Of a stretch of 12,487 nucleotides of DNA, positions 6,831 to 12,487 are shown in pieces. Under the pieces are notes generated by a model, which was not told the origin of the DNA, searched no databases, and saw only the letters and a program-made list of their open reading frames with translations. Every line of letters begins with the position of its first letter. Within the stretch, counting starts at the first letter, position 1. The translations under genes and the position numbers were made by a program. Source of the stretch: Legionella genomosp. 1 (lineage in GTDB: Bacteria > Pseudomonadota > Gammaproteobacteria > Legionellales > Legionellaceae); assembly GCA_945865355.1 (NCBI GenBank), contig CAMBDN010000054.1, forward strand, positions 1 to 12,487, in the 5' to 3' direction.

Positions 6831-6836
6831 TAGGTG
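6831..6836 (+). promoter_or_regulatory. Ribosome binding site deciding the rplE start
   Basis: TAGGTG lies 6 nt before the ATG at 6843 and itself contains the GTG (6834) that would be the alternative start. This favours the ATG. Its AGGT can pair with ACCT at 6819-6822 across a 9-nt loop; whether this matters is unknown. Confidence 0.65.
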
Positions 6837-6842
6837 ATAGAA

Positions 6843-7394
6843 ATGGCTAGATTGAGAGATTTTTACAATAAAGAAGTAGTCGAAATGATGATGAAAAAAT
6901 TCGGCTATAAAAGCGTAATGCAAGTGCCGAAGCTTCAAAAAATTACACTCAATATGGGTGTTGGTGAAGCAGTTGGTGATAAAAAGGTTATGAATTTCGC
7001 TGTCGAAGACATGACTAGAATCGCTGGACAAAAGCCTGTTATTACTTTGGCTAAAAAATCCATAGCAGGGTTTAAAATCCGTGAGCAATGGCCAATTGGA
7101 TGCAAAGTAACATTACGTAATGCTCGGATGTATGAGTTCTTGGATAGACTAATAACTATCACATTGCCACGAGTGCGCGATTTTCGAGGATTAAATCCTA
7201 AATCTTTTGATGGTACTGGTAATTACAGCATGGGTATTCATGAGCAAATCGTATTTCCAGAAATTGATTTTGATAAAATTGATGTTATACGTGGACTTGA
7301 TATATGTATTACAACAAGTGCGAAAACAAATGAGGAAGCTAAAGCTTTACTAGAAGCATTTAACCTTCCATTAAAAGATAGAGACAGAAAATAA
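6843..7394 (+). CDS. rplE: 50S ribosomal protein L5
   Basis: L5 binds 5S rRNA and contacts the P-site tRNA and S13 across the subunit interface. The 183-aa product (E. coli 179) starts MARLRDFYNKEVVEMMMKKF and contains KITLNMGVGEAVGDKKV, GQKPVITLAKKS, IGCKVTLR and DFRGLNPKSFDGTGNYSMG. The C-terminus has a short extra charged tail, KDRDRK, after the normal end. The ATG at 6843 is preferred to the GTG at 6834 because of its ribosome-site spacing and the family N-terminus. It sits in the usual order between rplX and rpsN. Confidence 0.97.
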   Translation: MARLRDFYNKEVVEMMMKKFGYKSVMQVPKLQKITLNMGVGEAVGDKKVMNFAVEDMTRIAGQKPVITLAKKSIAGFKIREQWPIGCKVTLRNARMYEFLDRLITITLPRVRDFRGLNPKSFDGTGNYSMGIHEQIVFPEIDFDKIDVIRGLDICITTSAKTNEEAKALLEAFNLPLKDRDRK

Positions 7395-7408
7395 GAAGGG
7401 TATGAACT

Positions 7409-7711
7409 GTGGCTAAAAAATCGATGCTTGAACGCGAAAGCAAAAAGGGGCTTCTTGTCGAGAAATATAGAAATCGACGAGCTGAATTAAAAGAGATCAT
7501 TAAGTCATCAACTGATTATGATGTAATTATGACAACACAAGCCAAATTGGCAAAGTTGCCTATTAATTCTTGTCCTGTTCGGCATAGTACACGCTGTCAA
7601 CAATGTGGCCGTGCACATGCAGTATACCGTAAATTCGGACTGTGTAGGATTTGTTTGCGCCAGCAGCTAATGACTGGAAATGTAACCGGTGGTAGAAAAT
7701 CTAGCTGGTAA
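7409..7711 (+). CDS. rpsN: 30S ribosomal protein S14, long form with zinc-ribbon cysteines
   Basis: S14 is in the 30S head and contacts S3, S10 and S19. The 100-aa product has the length of the long class (E. coli 101 aa), with an N-terminal helical half (MAKKSMLERESKKGLLVEKY onward). Unlike E. coli S14, it keeps two CxxC pairs, Cys63/Cys66 and Cys79/Cys82, separated by 12 residues, the spacing seen in short zinc-binding S14 proteins such as that of Bacillus subtilis. A fifth Cys is at 55. The end KSSW matches the usual KASW. Translation starts at GTG 7409 with AAGAAGGG 8 nt upstream. Zinc binding is inferred from the motif. Confidence 0.97.
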   Translation: MAKKSMLERESKKGLLVEKYRNRRAELKEIIKSSTDYDVIMTTQAKLAKLPINSCPVRHSTRCQQCGRAHAVYRKFGLCRICLRQQLMTGNVTGGRKSSW

Positions 7712-7735
7712 ACCTTTATTGATTGGAGAACGACT

Positions 7736-8131
7736 GTGAGTATGCATGATCCGGTTGCTGACATGTTGACTAGAATTCGAAATGGTCAGCAAGCTAAACA
7801 TCAGCAAGTGACTTTAACGTCATCGAATTTAAAAGTAGAGATAGCTAGAGTGCTGAAAGAGGAAGGATATATATCTGACTACTCTGTTGAGCCTCTAGAG
7901 AATAATCTAACCAAAATGACTGTGGACCTGAAATATTATCATGGCAGACCAGTTATAGAGAGAATTAAGCGAATTAGCCGTCCAGGTTTGCGTGTGTACA
8001 AGTCGTCTAAAGAATTATCATCAATTCCCGGGTTCGGTGTTGCTATTTTATCAACATCCAAGGGTGTGATGACACATGTTAAAGCTAGGGCAGATGGTGT
8101 CGGTGGCGAAATCATTTGTGAAGTGGCATAA
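7736..8131 (+). CDS. rpsH: 30S ribosomal protein S8
   Basis: S8 is a primary binder of the central domain of 16S rRNA and in E. coli also represses the spc operon by binding its mRNA near rplE. The 131-aa product (E. coli 130) starts MSMHDPVADMLTRIRNGQ and contains SRPGLRVYKSSKEL, GFGVAILSTSKGVMT and the C-terminal GGEIICEVA. The GTG at 7736 is chosen over the ATG two codons later because it gives the conserved MSM start and has GGAG at 7725-7728, 7 nt upstream. A longer-than-usual gap of 67 nt follows. Confidence 0.97.
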   Translation: MSMHDPVADMLTRIRNGQQAKHQQVTLTSSNLKVEIARVLKEEGYISDYSVEPLENNLTKMTVDLKYYHGRPVIERIKRISRPGLRVYKSSKELSSIPGFGVAILSTSKGVMTHVKARADGVGGEIICEVA

Positions 8132-8157
8132 AACGAAAAAGACTGGGTGATGTTGGG

Positions 8158-8171
8158 TTGAATTGATTCAA
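8158..8171 (+). other. Small inverted repeat in the rpsH-rplF gap
   Basis: TTGAA (8158-8162) and TTCAA (8167-8171) form a 5-bp dyad with a 4-nt loop. The 67-nt gap (8132-8198) also holds a weak promoter-like pair, TTGAAT (8158-8163) and TAATAT (8179-8184), spaced 15 nt, with 4 of 6 matches each. There is no T-tract, so this is not a terminator. Significance is uncertain. Confidence 0.3.
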
Positions 8172-8198
8172 TAACTCCTAATATGAAAGAGGAATAGT

Positions 8199-8741
8199 AT
8201 GTCTAGAGTAGCTAAAGCCCCAATTTTACTGCCTGCCAACGTCGAGCTAACAGTTGGCAAGGAATTAATTACAGTAAAAGGGCCTAAAGGAACCTTAACT
8301 CAACATTGTAATAGACTTGTTAGTGTCAGCAAATCTGATACAAATGCGAATCAAGTCATATTCAAACCGGCATCTAACGATCCAAATGCTTGGGCGCAAG
8401 CCGGTACAGCACGAGCTTTAGTAAACAACATGATTATTGGTGTTACAAACGGTTACGACAGGACTCTTGAGCTTGTAGGCGTGGGTTATAGAGCGCAGGC
8501 AAAGGGTAAGTCTGTGTCGCTTTCCTTAGGCTATTCGCATCCAATTGAGTACGAATTACCCGACGGTGTCGTTGCAGAGACACCACCAAATACCTCAATC
8601 ATATTGAGAGGCATTGATAAGCAATTAATCGGTCAAGTCGCTTCAGAAATACGTGCATTTAGACCACCTGAACCTTACAAAGGTAAAGGTGTGAAGTATG
8701 CTGGTGAAGTTATTATGCGTAAAGAAGCCAAAAAGAAATAG
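8199..8741 (+). CDS. rplF: 50S ribosomal protein L6
   Basis: L6 is a two-domain protein at the base of the L7/L12 stalk near the sarcin-ricin loop, where translation GTPases bind. The 180-aa product (E. coli 177) has both repeated domains: the first with LTVGKELITVKGPKGTL, the second beginning around GYDRTLELVGVGYRAQ and ending in RPPEPYKGKGVKY and RKEAKKK. GAGGA at 8189-8193 is 5 nt before the ATG. It is separated from rpsH by 67 nt and from rplR by 10 nt. Confidence 0.98.
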   Translation: MSRVAKAPILLPANVELTVGKELITVKGPKGTLTQHCNRLVSVSKSDTNANQVIFKPASNDPNAWAQAGTARALVNNMIIGVTNGYDRTLELVGVGYRAQAKGKSVSLSLGYSHPIEYELPDGVVAETPPNTSIILRGIDKQLIGQVASEIRAFRPPEPYKGKGVKYAGEVIMRKEAKKK

Positions 8742-8751
8742 GGTGTAGAAT

Positions 8752-9108
8752 ATGAATAAGCATAACGCGCGAAAACGCCGGGGACTAAAAACAAAAGCTA
8801 TCATTAGACTGTCTAAGCGACCACGGCTGATAGTTCATCGTACTAGCACACATATGTACTCACAGATCATTGTTGCCGGCGAAAACGGTGACTTAGTTAT
8901 AGTATCTGCGTCGACAATGGACAAAGAACTAAAATCAGCTCTTACCGGTAATAAATGCGAACAAGCGCACCAAGTTGGTAAATTACTTGCGAAGCGTGCA
9001 AAAGAAAAAGAACTTTCTGACGTTGCGTTTGATCGGGCAGGGTACAAATACCACGGTCGAGTTAAAGCGTTGGCAGATGGCGCCCGCGAAGCAGGCCTGA
9101 ATTTTTAA
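8752..9108 (+). CDS. rplR: 50S ribosomal protein L18
   Basis: L18 binds 5S rRNA together with L5 and L25 in the central protuberance. The 118-aa product (E. coli 117) starts MNKHNARKRRGLKTKAI and contains RPRLIVHRTSTHMYSQII and DRAGYKYHGRVKALADGARE, ending AGLNF as in most gammaproteobacteria. AGGGTG at 8740-8745 is 6 nt before the ATG. Nothing unusual. Confidence 0.98.
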   Translation: MNKHNARKRRGLKTKAIIRLSKRPRLIVHRTSTHMYSQIIVAGENGDLVIVSASTMDKELKSALTGNKCEQAHQVGKLLAKRAKEKELSDVAFDRAGYKYHGRVKALADGAREAGLNF

Positions 9109-9117
9109 GGAACGGTT

Positions 9118-9624
9118 ATGTCATTTGATGAATCAACAAAAACAGACGGATATCAAGAGAAGTTAGTATCTGTGACCCGAACTGCAAAGGTAGTTAAAGG
9201 TGGTCGTGTATTTGGATTTGCTGTTCTTGTCGTTGTTGGTGATGGTAAGGGCAAGGTTGGGTTTGGTCGCGGAAAAGCACGTGAAGTTCCAATTGCAATT
9301 CAGAAAGCAATGGACCAAGCGAGAAAAAATATGGTCTATGTTCCATTAGCTGGCAACACTATTCACCATGAAATCTCGTGGAATTACGGCGCATCTAAGG
9401 TTTTTATGAAACCAGCTAGCCAAGGTACAGGTATTATTGCGGGCGGTGCAATGCGTGCTGTTTTAGATGTACTTGGAGTAAAGAACATATTGGCTAAGAG
9501 TATTGGTTCTACTAACCCAAGTAATATTGTTCGTGCGACCATTGGTGCATTAACAAACATTGGCACACCTGACTATGTAGCTGCTAAACGTGGCAAATCA
9601 GTCGAAGAAGTAATGGCGGGATAA
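9118..9624 (+). CDS. rpsE: 30S ribosomal protein S5
   Basis: S5 sits at the back of the 30S neck, contributes to decoding accuracy and, with S3 and S4, to mRNA unwinding. The 168-aa product (E. coli 167) has the dsRNA-binding-like N-terminal domain with KVVKGGRVFGF, GDGKGKVGFGRGKAREVP, and the C-terminal domain with PASQGTGIIAGGAMRAV and VAAKRGKSVEE. The spectinomycin-contact loop K27-G28-G29 is intact. A variable loop reads HHEISWNYGASKVFM, less basic than the E. coli equivalent. AAGGA at 9107-9111 is 6 nt before the ATG. Confidence 0.98.
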   Translation: MSFDESTKTDGYQEKLVSVTRTAKVVKGGRVFGFAVLVVVGDGKGKVGFGRGKAREVPIAIQKAMDQARKNMVYVPLAGNTIHHEISWNYGASKVFMKPASQGTGIIAGGAMRAVLDVLGVKNILAKSIGSTNPSNIVRATIGALTNIGTPDYVAAKRGKSVEEVMAG

Positions 9625-9626
9625 AA

Positions 9627-9812
9627 ATGGATAAAAAAATTAAAATAAAATTGGTGAAGAGTCTAATTGGACGACTTCCCAAGCATATTCAGATTGCAAA
9701 GCTTCTTGGGTTGAAACGAATTAATTCAACTACAGTACATCAAGATACCCCAGCAATCCGAGGAATGGTTAATACCATTTACTATATGGTGGAAGTAGAG
9801 GAGTGTGCATAA
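9627..9812 (+). CDS. rpmD: 50S ribosomal protein L30
   Basis: L30 is a small peripheral protein of the 50S subunit. The 61-aa product (E. coli 59) has IKIKLVKSLIGRLPKHIQIAK, then LGLKRINSTTVHQDTPAIRGMVN, the family core, and ends with an acidic tail EVEECA. The ribosome site GGCGGG (9615-9620) lies in the end of rpsE. The stop overlaps the rplO ATG by one base, so translation of the pair is probably coupled. Confidence 0.97.
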   Translation: MDKKIKIKLVKSLIGRLPKHIQIAKLLGLKRINSTTVHQDTPAIRGMVNTIYYMVEVEECA

Positions 9813-10246
9813 TGAATTTAAATACGCTTTCTCCTGATCCAGGTTCTAGACCAAGCAAAAGACGTTTAGGTCGTGGAATTGGTTCGGGTCTTGGTAAAAC
9901 GAGTGGTAAGGGTCACAAAGGTCAGAAATCACGAGCTGGTGGTTACCATAAGATTAACTTCGAGGGTGGGCAGATGCCTATTCAAAGAAGATTGCCGAAG
10001 ATGGGTTTTAAATCACGAGTTTCAAAGATAACTGATGAAGTAAATCTAAGTGAACTAGCAAAACTTAAAGTTGAAATAATTGATTTAGAAGCTCTGAGAG
10101 CGGCAGGTCTAATTAATAATTCAATTAAAGAAGTTAAAGTGATTTTATCAGGTGAACTTACTACTGCAATTAAATTGAAGGGATTGCGTTTGACTAAAGG
10201 CGCACGCAAAGCAATTGAGGACCTTGGTGGAAGCATAGAAGCGTGA
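9812..10246 (+). CDS. rplO: 50S ribosomal protein L15
   Basis: L15 is a late-assembling 50S protein with a long basic N-terminal extension threading into 23S rRNA. The 144-aa product equals the E. coli length and begins MNLNTLSPDPGSRPSKRRLG, followed by RGIGSGLGKTSGKGHKGQKS and FEGGQMPIQRRLPKMGF. The C-terminal domain ends TKGARKAIEDLGGSIEA. I use the ATG at 9812, with GAGGAG at 9798-9803 8 nt upstream, rather than a GTG at 9803. The TGA stop overlaps the secY GTG by 4 nt. Confidence 0.97.
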   Translation: MNLNTLSPDPGSRPSKRRLGRGIGSGLGKTSGKGHKGQKSRAGGYHKINFEGGQMPIQRRLPKMGFKSRVSKITDEVNLSELAKLKVEIIDLEALRAAGLINNSIKEVKVILSGELTTAIKLKGLRLTKGARKAIEDLGGSIEA

Positions 10247-11577
10247 GTATTAATAAGAACAAACAGGTTTCAGGGCAAAGTGGTGGCGGACTCGCTGAAT
10301 TAAAAGCTCGTCTTTTGTTTGTGATTGTTGGCATTCTGGTCTATAGATTAGGTGCTCACATACCAGTACCTGGCCTTGACCCACAGAAGCTCGCAAATTT
10401 TTTTAACGAACAACAGAATACAATTTTCGGTTTGTTCAATATGTTTTCAGGTGGAGCGCTGTCTCGAGTTACTGTTTTTGCTATAGGGATCATGCCATAT
10501 ATTTCGGCATCTATTATGATACAGTTATTTTCTGTGATAGTTCCTACTTTAGAGCAATTAAAGAAAGAAGGCGAGTCAGGACGAAGAAAGATAAATCAAT
10601 ATACTAGGTATCTTACTTTAGTGTTGTCTATTTTTCAGTCTTTGGGAATGGCAAGGTGGTTGGCTGGTCAACAAATAGCTTTGCAACCTGATATGGTTTT
10701 TTATTTTACTGCTGTTGTAACTTTGGTTACGGGTACAATGTTTCTCATGTGGTTAGGGGAGCAAATAACTGAAAAGGGTGTTGGAAATGGTATTTCCATG
10801 ATCATTTTTTCGGGGATAGTATCCAGCATGCCTAATGCTATTGCGTCTGTATTACAACAGGTTAAAGAAGGTCAAATGCAGGCATTAACGCTGTTGCTTA
10901 TTGCAATAATCGTTGTGGTTGTTACAGGCTTTGTTGTATTTATGGAGCGAGGTCAGCGACGAATACGTGTTAATTATGCTCAAAGAACACAAGGCAGGAA
11001 GGTTTTTGCAGCTCAAACAAGTAATTTACCTTTGAAAATTAATATGGCGGGTGTTATTCCACCTATATTTGCATCAAGTATAATCTTGTTACCAGCAACA
11101 CTTGCACAATTCTTTGCACGCGGTAAAGGAATGGATTGGTTGGCAGATATAGGTATGGCCTTATCACCTGGGCAACCCCTTTATTTAATTGTTTATGCGG
11201 CGGCAATTATATTCTTTGCATTCTTTTATACTGCACTTGTATTTAATCCCAAAGACACTGCAGATAACTTAAAGAAATCTGGGGCATATATTCCGGGTAT
11301 TAGACCCGGAGAGCAAACCTCACGTTATGTAGATAATGTAATGACAAGACTAACTTTGGTAGGAGCACTCTATCTGGTTTTAGTTTGTCTTTTGCCGCAG
11401 ATTTTAATGTATACATGGCATGTTCCTTTTTACTTTGGTGGAACGTCATTACTAATTATTGTTGTTGTAATTATGGACTTTGTGGCTCAAATTCAAGCGC
11501 ACCTGATGACCCAGCAATATGATTCACTAATGAAAAAGTCAAATTTTAAAGGGACCAAGTTGCCAGGTCTGTTATAA
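10243..11577 (+). CDS. secY: Preprotein translocase channel subunit SecY
   Basis: SecY is the pore of the SecYEG inner-membrane channel, working with SecA or docked ribosomes. The 444-aa product (E. coli 443) shows ten hydrophobic segments; the first is at about residues 22-40, and the plug region FNMFSGGALSRVTVFA follows at 65-80. Other hallmarks are EGESGRRKINQYTRY (cytoplasmic loop 2), FLMWLGEQITEKGVGNGIS, VFMERGQRRI (about 232-241) and the cytoplasmic loop 5 motif IPGIRPGEQT. Arg354 matches E. coli Arg357, essential for SecA-driven transport. It starts at a GTG overlapping the rplO stop by 4 nt, with only a weak ribosome site, so translation is probably coupled to rplO. Confidence 0.98.
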   Translation: MSINKNKQVSGQSGGGLAELKARLLFVIVGILVYRLGAHIPVPGLDPQKLANFFNEQQNTIFGLFNMFSGGALSRVTVFAIGIMPYISASIMIQLFSVIVPTLEQLKKEGESGRRKINQYTRYLTLVLSIFQSLGMARWLAGQQIALQPDMVFYFTAVVTLVTGTMFLMWLGEQITEKGVGNGISMIIFSGIVSSMPNAIASVLQQVKEGQMQALTLLLIAIIVVVVTGFVVFMERGQRRIRVNYAQRTQGRKVFAAQTSNLPLKINMAGVIPPIFASSIILLPATLAQFFARGKGMDWLADIGMALSPGQPLYLIVYAAAIIFFAFFYTALVFNPKDTADNLKKSGAYIPGIRPGEQTSRYVDNVMTRLTLVGALYLVLVCLLPQILMYTWHVPFYFGGTSLLIIVVVIMDFVAQIQAHLMTQQYDSLMKKSNFKGTKLPGLL

Positions 11578-11584
11578 TTATAAT
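11570..11584 (+). promoter_or_regulatory. Tandem TATAAT boxes ahead of rpmJ
   Basis: Two TATAAT hexamers stand head to tail (11573-11578 and 11579-11584), the first preceded by TG-T, making a perfect extended -10. They overlap the last codons of secY. A start near 11585 would leave a leader of about 12 nt, just including CGGAG (11586-11590), the rpmJ ribosome site. No correctly spaced -35 is visible: TTGCCA at 11560-11565 is too close. Promoter activity is possible but could be chance. Confidence 0.35.
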
Positions 11585-11596
11585 TCGGAGTTCGTA

Positions 11597-11710
11597 ATGA
11601 AAGTCAGAGCATCAGTAAAGCGCATTTGTCGCAACTGTAAAATAATAAAGCGCAGTGGTACTATACGTGTAATTTGTAAGGATGCGCGGCACAAACAAAG
11701 GCAAGGTTAA
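11597..11710 (+). CDS. rpmJ: 50S ribosomal protein L36, zinc-binding form
   Basis: L36 is the smallest 50S protein and stabilises 23S rRNA near the stalk base late in assembly. The 37-aa product reads MKVRASVKRICRNCKIIKRS, then GTIRVICKDARHKQRQG, the complete family sequence. Cys11, Cys14, Cys27 and His32 form the zinc-ribbon of the C+ type. CGGAG at 11586-11590 is 6 nt before the ATG. It lies in its usual place between secY and rpsM, as last gene of the spc block. Confidence 0.97.
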   Translation: MKVRASVKRICRNCKIIKRSGTIRVICKDARHKQRQG

Positions 11711-11716
11711 AACCTT
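11703..11716 (+). other. Palindrome spanning the rpmJ stop codon
   Basis: AAGGTT, AA, AACCTT form a perfect 14-bp palindrome across the TAA stop. As RNA it could fold to a 5-bp stem with a TAAA loop. It is followed by a T-rich but interrupted stretch (ACTTGATTTT), so it is at best a weak terminator or attenuator between the spc and alpha blocks. Confidence 0.35.
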
Positions 11717-11718
11717 AC

Positions 11719-11747
11719 TTGATTTTAGTTTATGAAACTAGTATTCT
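11719..11747 (+). promoter_or_regulatory. Candidate alpha-operon promoter
   Basis: TTGATT (11719-11724) and TATTCT (11742-11747) match the -35 and -10 consensus at 4 of 6 positions each, with the ideal 17-nt spacing. Transcription would start near 11754, about 37 nt before rpsM. E. coli has its alpha promoter in this same gap. The spacer carries a 6-bp dyad. Confidence 0.45.
11726..11740 (+). repeat. Inverted repeat in the candidate promoter spacer
   Basis: TAGTTT, ATG, AAACTA form a perfect 6-bp dyad with a 3-nt centre, lying wholly between the candidate -35 and -10 boxes upstream of rpsM. It could be a small operator, an RNA hairpin in read-through transcripts, or chance. Confidence 0.4.
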
Positions 11748-11790
11748 TCTGTCCCTTTCTGGCAGAGCTAAATAACGTTCGGAGAAATTA

Positions 11791-12147
11791 ATGGCTCGTA
11801 TTGCAGGTGTTAACATAGCGGATCACAAACATGTTGTGATTGCGCTTACATCGATCTACGGAATTGGAAGACCAACTTCAATTAAATTGTGTATGCAATC
11901 TAATATTGAACCGTCAACCAAAGTATCACAGCTTACTGAAGCTCAATTGGAATTATTGAGAAACGATATTGCTAAAATGACCGTAGAGGGCGATTTAAGA
12001 CGAGTCATCACGATGAACATTAAACGACTGATGGATTTAGGTTGTTATCGTGGTTTGAGGCATAGACGAGGTCTACCGTTGCGTGGACAGCGTACAAAGA
12101 CCAATGCAAGAACCCGTAAAGGGCGGCGCAAGGGCACTAATGGTTGA
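11791..12147 (+). CDS. rpsM: 30S ribosomal protein S13
   Basis: S13 is at the top of the 30S head and contacts the P-site tRNA, S19 and L5. The 118-aa product has the E. coli length and starts MARIAGVNIADHKHVVIALT, with SIYGIGRPTS (a helix-hairpin-helix-like region) and the basic C-terminus RGLRHRRGLPLRGQRTKTNA. GGAG at 11781-11784 is 6 nt before the ATG. It opens the alpha block, 80 nt after rpmJ and 21 nt before rpsK. Confidence 0.98.
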   Translation: MARIAGVNIADHKHVVIALTSIYGIGRPTSIKLCMQSNIEPSTKVSQLTEAQLELLRNDIAKMTVEGDLRRVITMNIKRLMDLGCYRGLRHRRGLPLRGQRTKTNARTRKGRRKGTNG

Positions 12148-12168
12148 TTTTTCATGTAGGAAATTAAG

Positions 12169-12487
12169 ATGGCTATAAGTAAGGCAAAACAGCAAAAGGT
12201 CCGAAAAAAGATTAAACGTGTAGTATCTGATGGCATAGTTCATGTTCATGCTTCGTTTAATAACACAATTGTTACCTTTACAGATCGTCAAGGCAATGCA
12301 TTATGCTGGGCAACTTCGGGTGGATCTGGTTTTAGAGGCTCTCGTAAAAGTACGCCTTATGCTGCGCAAATTGCAACTGAAAGGGCGTCAGCGACAGCGA
12401 AGGAATACGGGATGAAGTCAGTTGCGGTATTTATTCATGGACCTGGACCTGGCCGTGAATCAACCATTCGTGAGTTGATTTCGCAGG
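12169..12487 (+). CDS. rpsK: 30S ribosomal protein S11, 3'-truncated by window end
   Basis: S11 lies on the 30S platform by the mRNA exit. The ATG at 12169 has GTAGGA 7 nt upstream. The frame stays open to the window end, giving 106 residues of about 129 expected. Visible parts are VSDGIVHVHASFNNTIVTFT, DRQGNALCWATSGGSGFRGS, RKSTPYAAQIA and HGPGPGRESTIREL. The missing part should hold the conserved C-terminal NGCRPPKKRRV-like tail. rpsD and rpoA would be expected downstream. Confidence 0.97.
   Translation, partial: MAISKAKQQKVRKKIKRVVSDGIVHVHASFNNTIVTFTDRQGNALCWATSGGSGFRGSRKSTPYAAQIATERASATAKEYGMKSVAVFIHGPGPGRESTIRELISQ

Noticed and set aside
8183..8197. Four-codon minigene (ATG AAA GAG GAA TAG) just before rplF
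   Set aside because: It coincides with the rplF ribosome site GAGGA and has no ribosome site of its own; most likely chance.
11560..11584. TTGCCA as a -35 box for the TATAAT boxes before rpmJ
   Set aside because: Spacings of 7 and 13 nt are too short for a standard sigma-70 promoter.
1..12487. A novel defence, mobile or biosynthetic system
   Set aside because: Every coding stretch is a recognised housekeeping gene in conserved order, gaps are at most 88 nt, and there are no long repeats, transposase remnants or CRISPR-like arrays.

Overview
The window is one uninterrupted block of translation and protein-export genes, all on the + strand, in the classical bacterial order of the str/S10/spc/alpha ribosomal-protein super-cluster. 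It runs: tuf (5' end cut off) - rpsJ rplC rplD rplW rplB rpsS rplV rpsC rplP rpmC rpsQ (S10 block) - 88-nt gap - rplN rplX rplE rpsN rpsH rplF rplR rpsE rpmD rplO secY rpmJ (spc block) - 80-nt gap - rpsM rpsK (start of the alpha block, rpsK cut off by the window end). All 26 genes are accounted for: 24 complete and 2 truncated only by the window edges. No gene is frameshifted or broken. I see no mobile element, tRNA, rRNA or CRISPR array.

The organism looks like a gammaproteobacterium. Protein lengths and sequences follow the Escherichia coli proteins closely. From memory, the EF-Tu, S10, L2 and S14 sequences look most like those of Legionella and relatives (Legionellales), including an S14 that is long but keeps zinc-ribbon cysteines. 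Sampled lines give roughly 40% G+C, which fits that group. This placement is inference and was not computed.

Genes are packed tightly: many junctions are 0-20 nt, and five overlap (rplC/rplD 1 nt, rplD/rplW 4 nt, rplP/rpmC 1 nt, rpmD/rplO 1 nt, rplO/secY 4 nt), implying translational coupling. tuf ends only 5 nt before rpsJ, so the S10 genes are probably read through from the str operon and there is no room for an E. coli-type S10 leader. The only sizeable gaps are rpsQ-rplN (88 nt), rpmJ-rpsM (80 nt) and rpsH-rplF (67 nt). The first holds a perfect extended -10 box (TGATATAAT) inside a terminator-like hairpin. The second holds a plausible promoter with a dyad in its spacer. No gap exceeds 300 nt.

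Functionally, the products build both ribosomal subunits (S3, S5, S8, S10, S11, S13, S14, S17, S19; L2-L6, L14-L16, L18, L22-L24, L29, L30, L36), deliver aminoacyl-tRNA (EF-Tu), and form the membrane pore to which ribosomes and SecA dock (SecY). This is a conserved housekeeping region. The points worth a second look are regulatory (the gaps and the missing leader) plus the zinc-type long S14. I found no evidence of a novel system.
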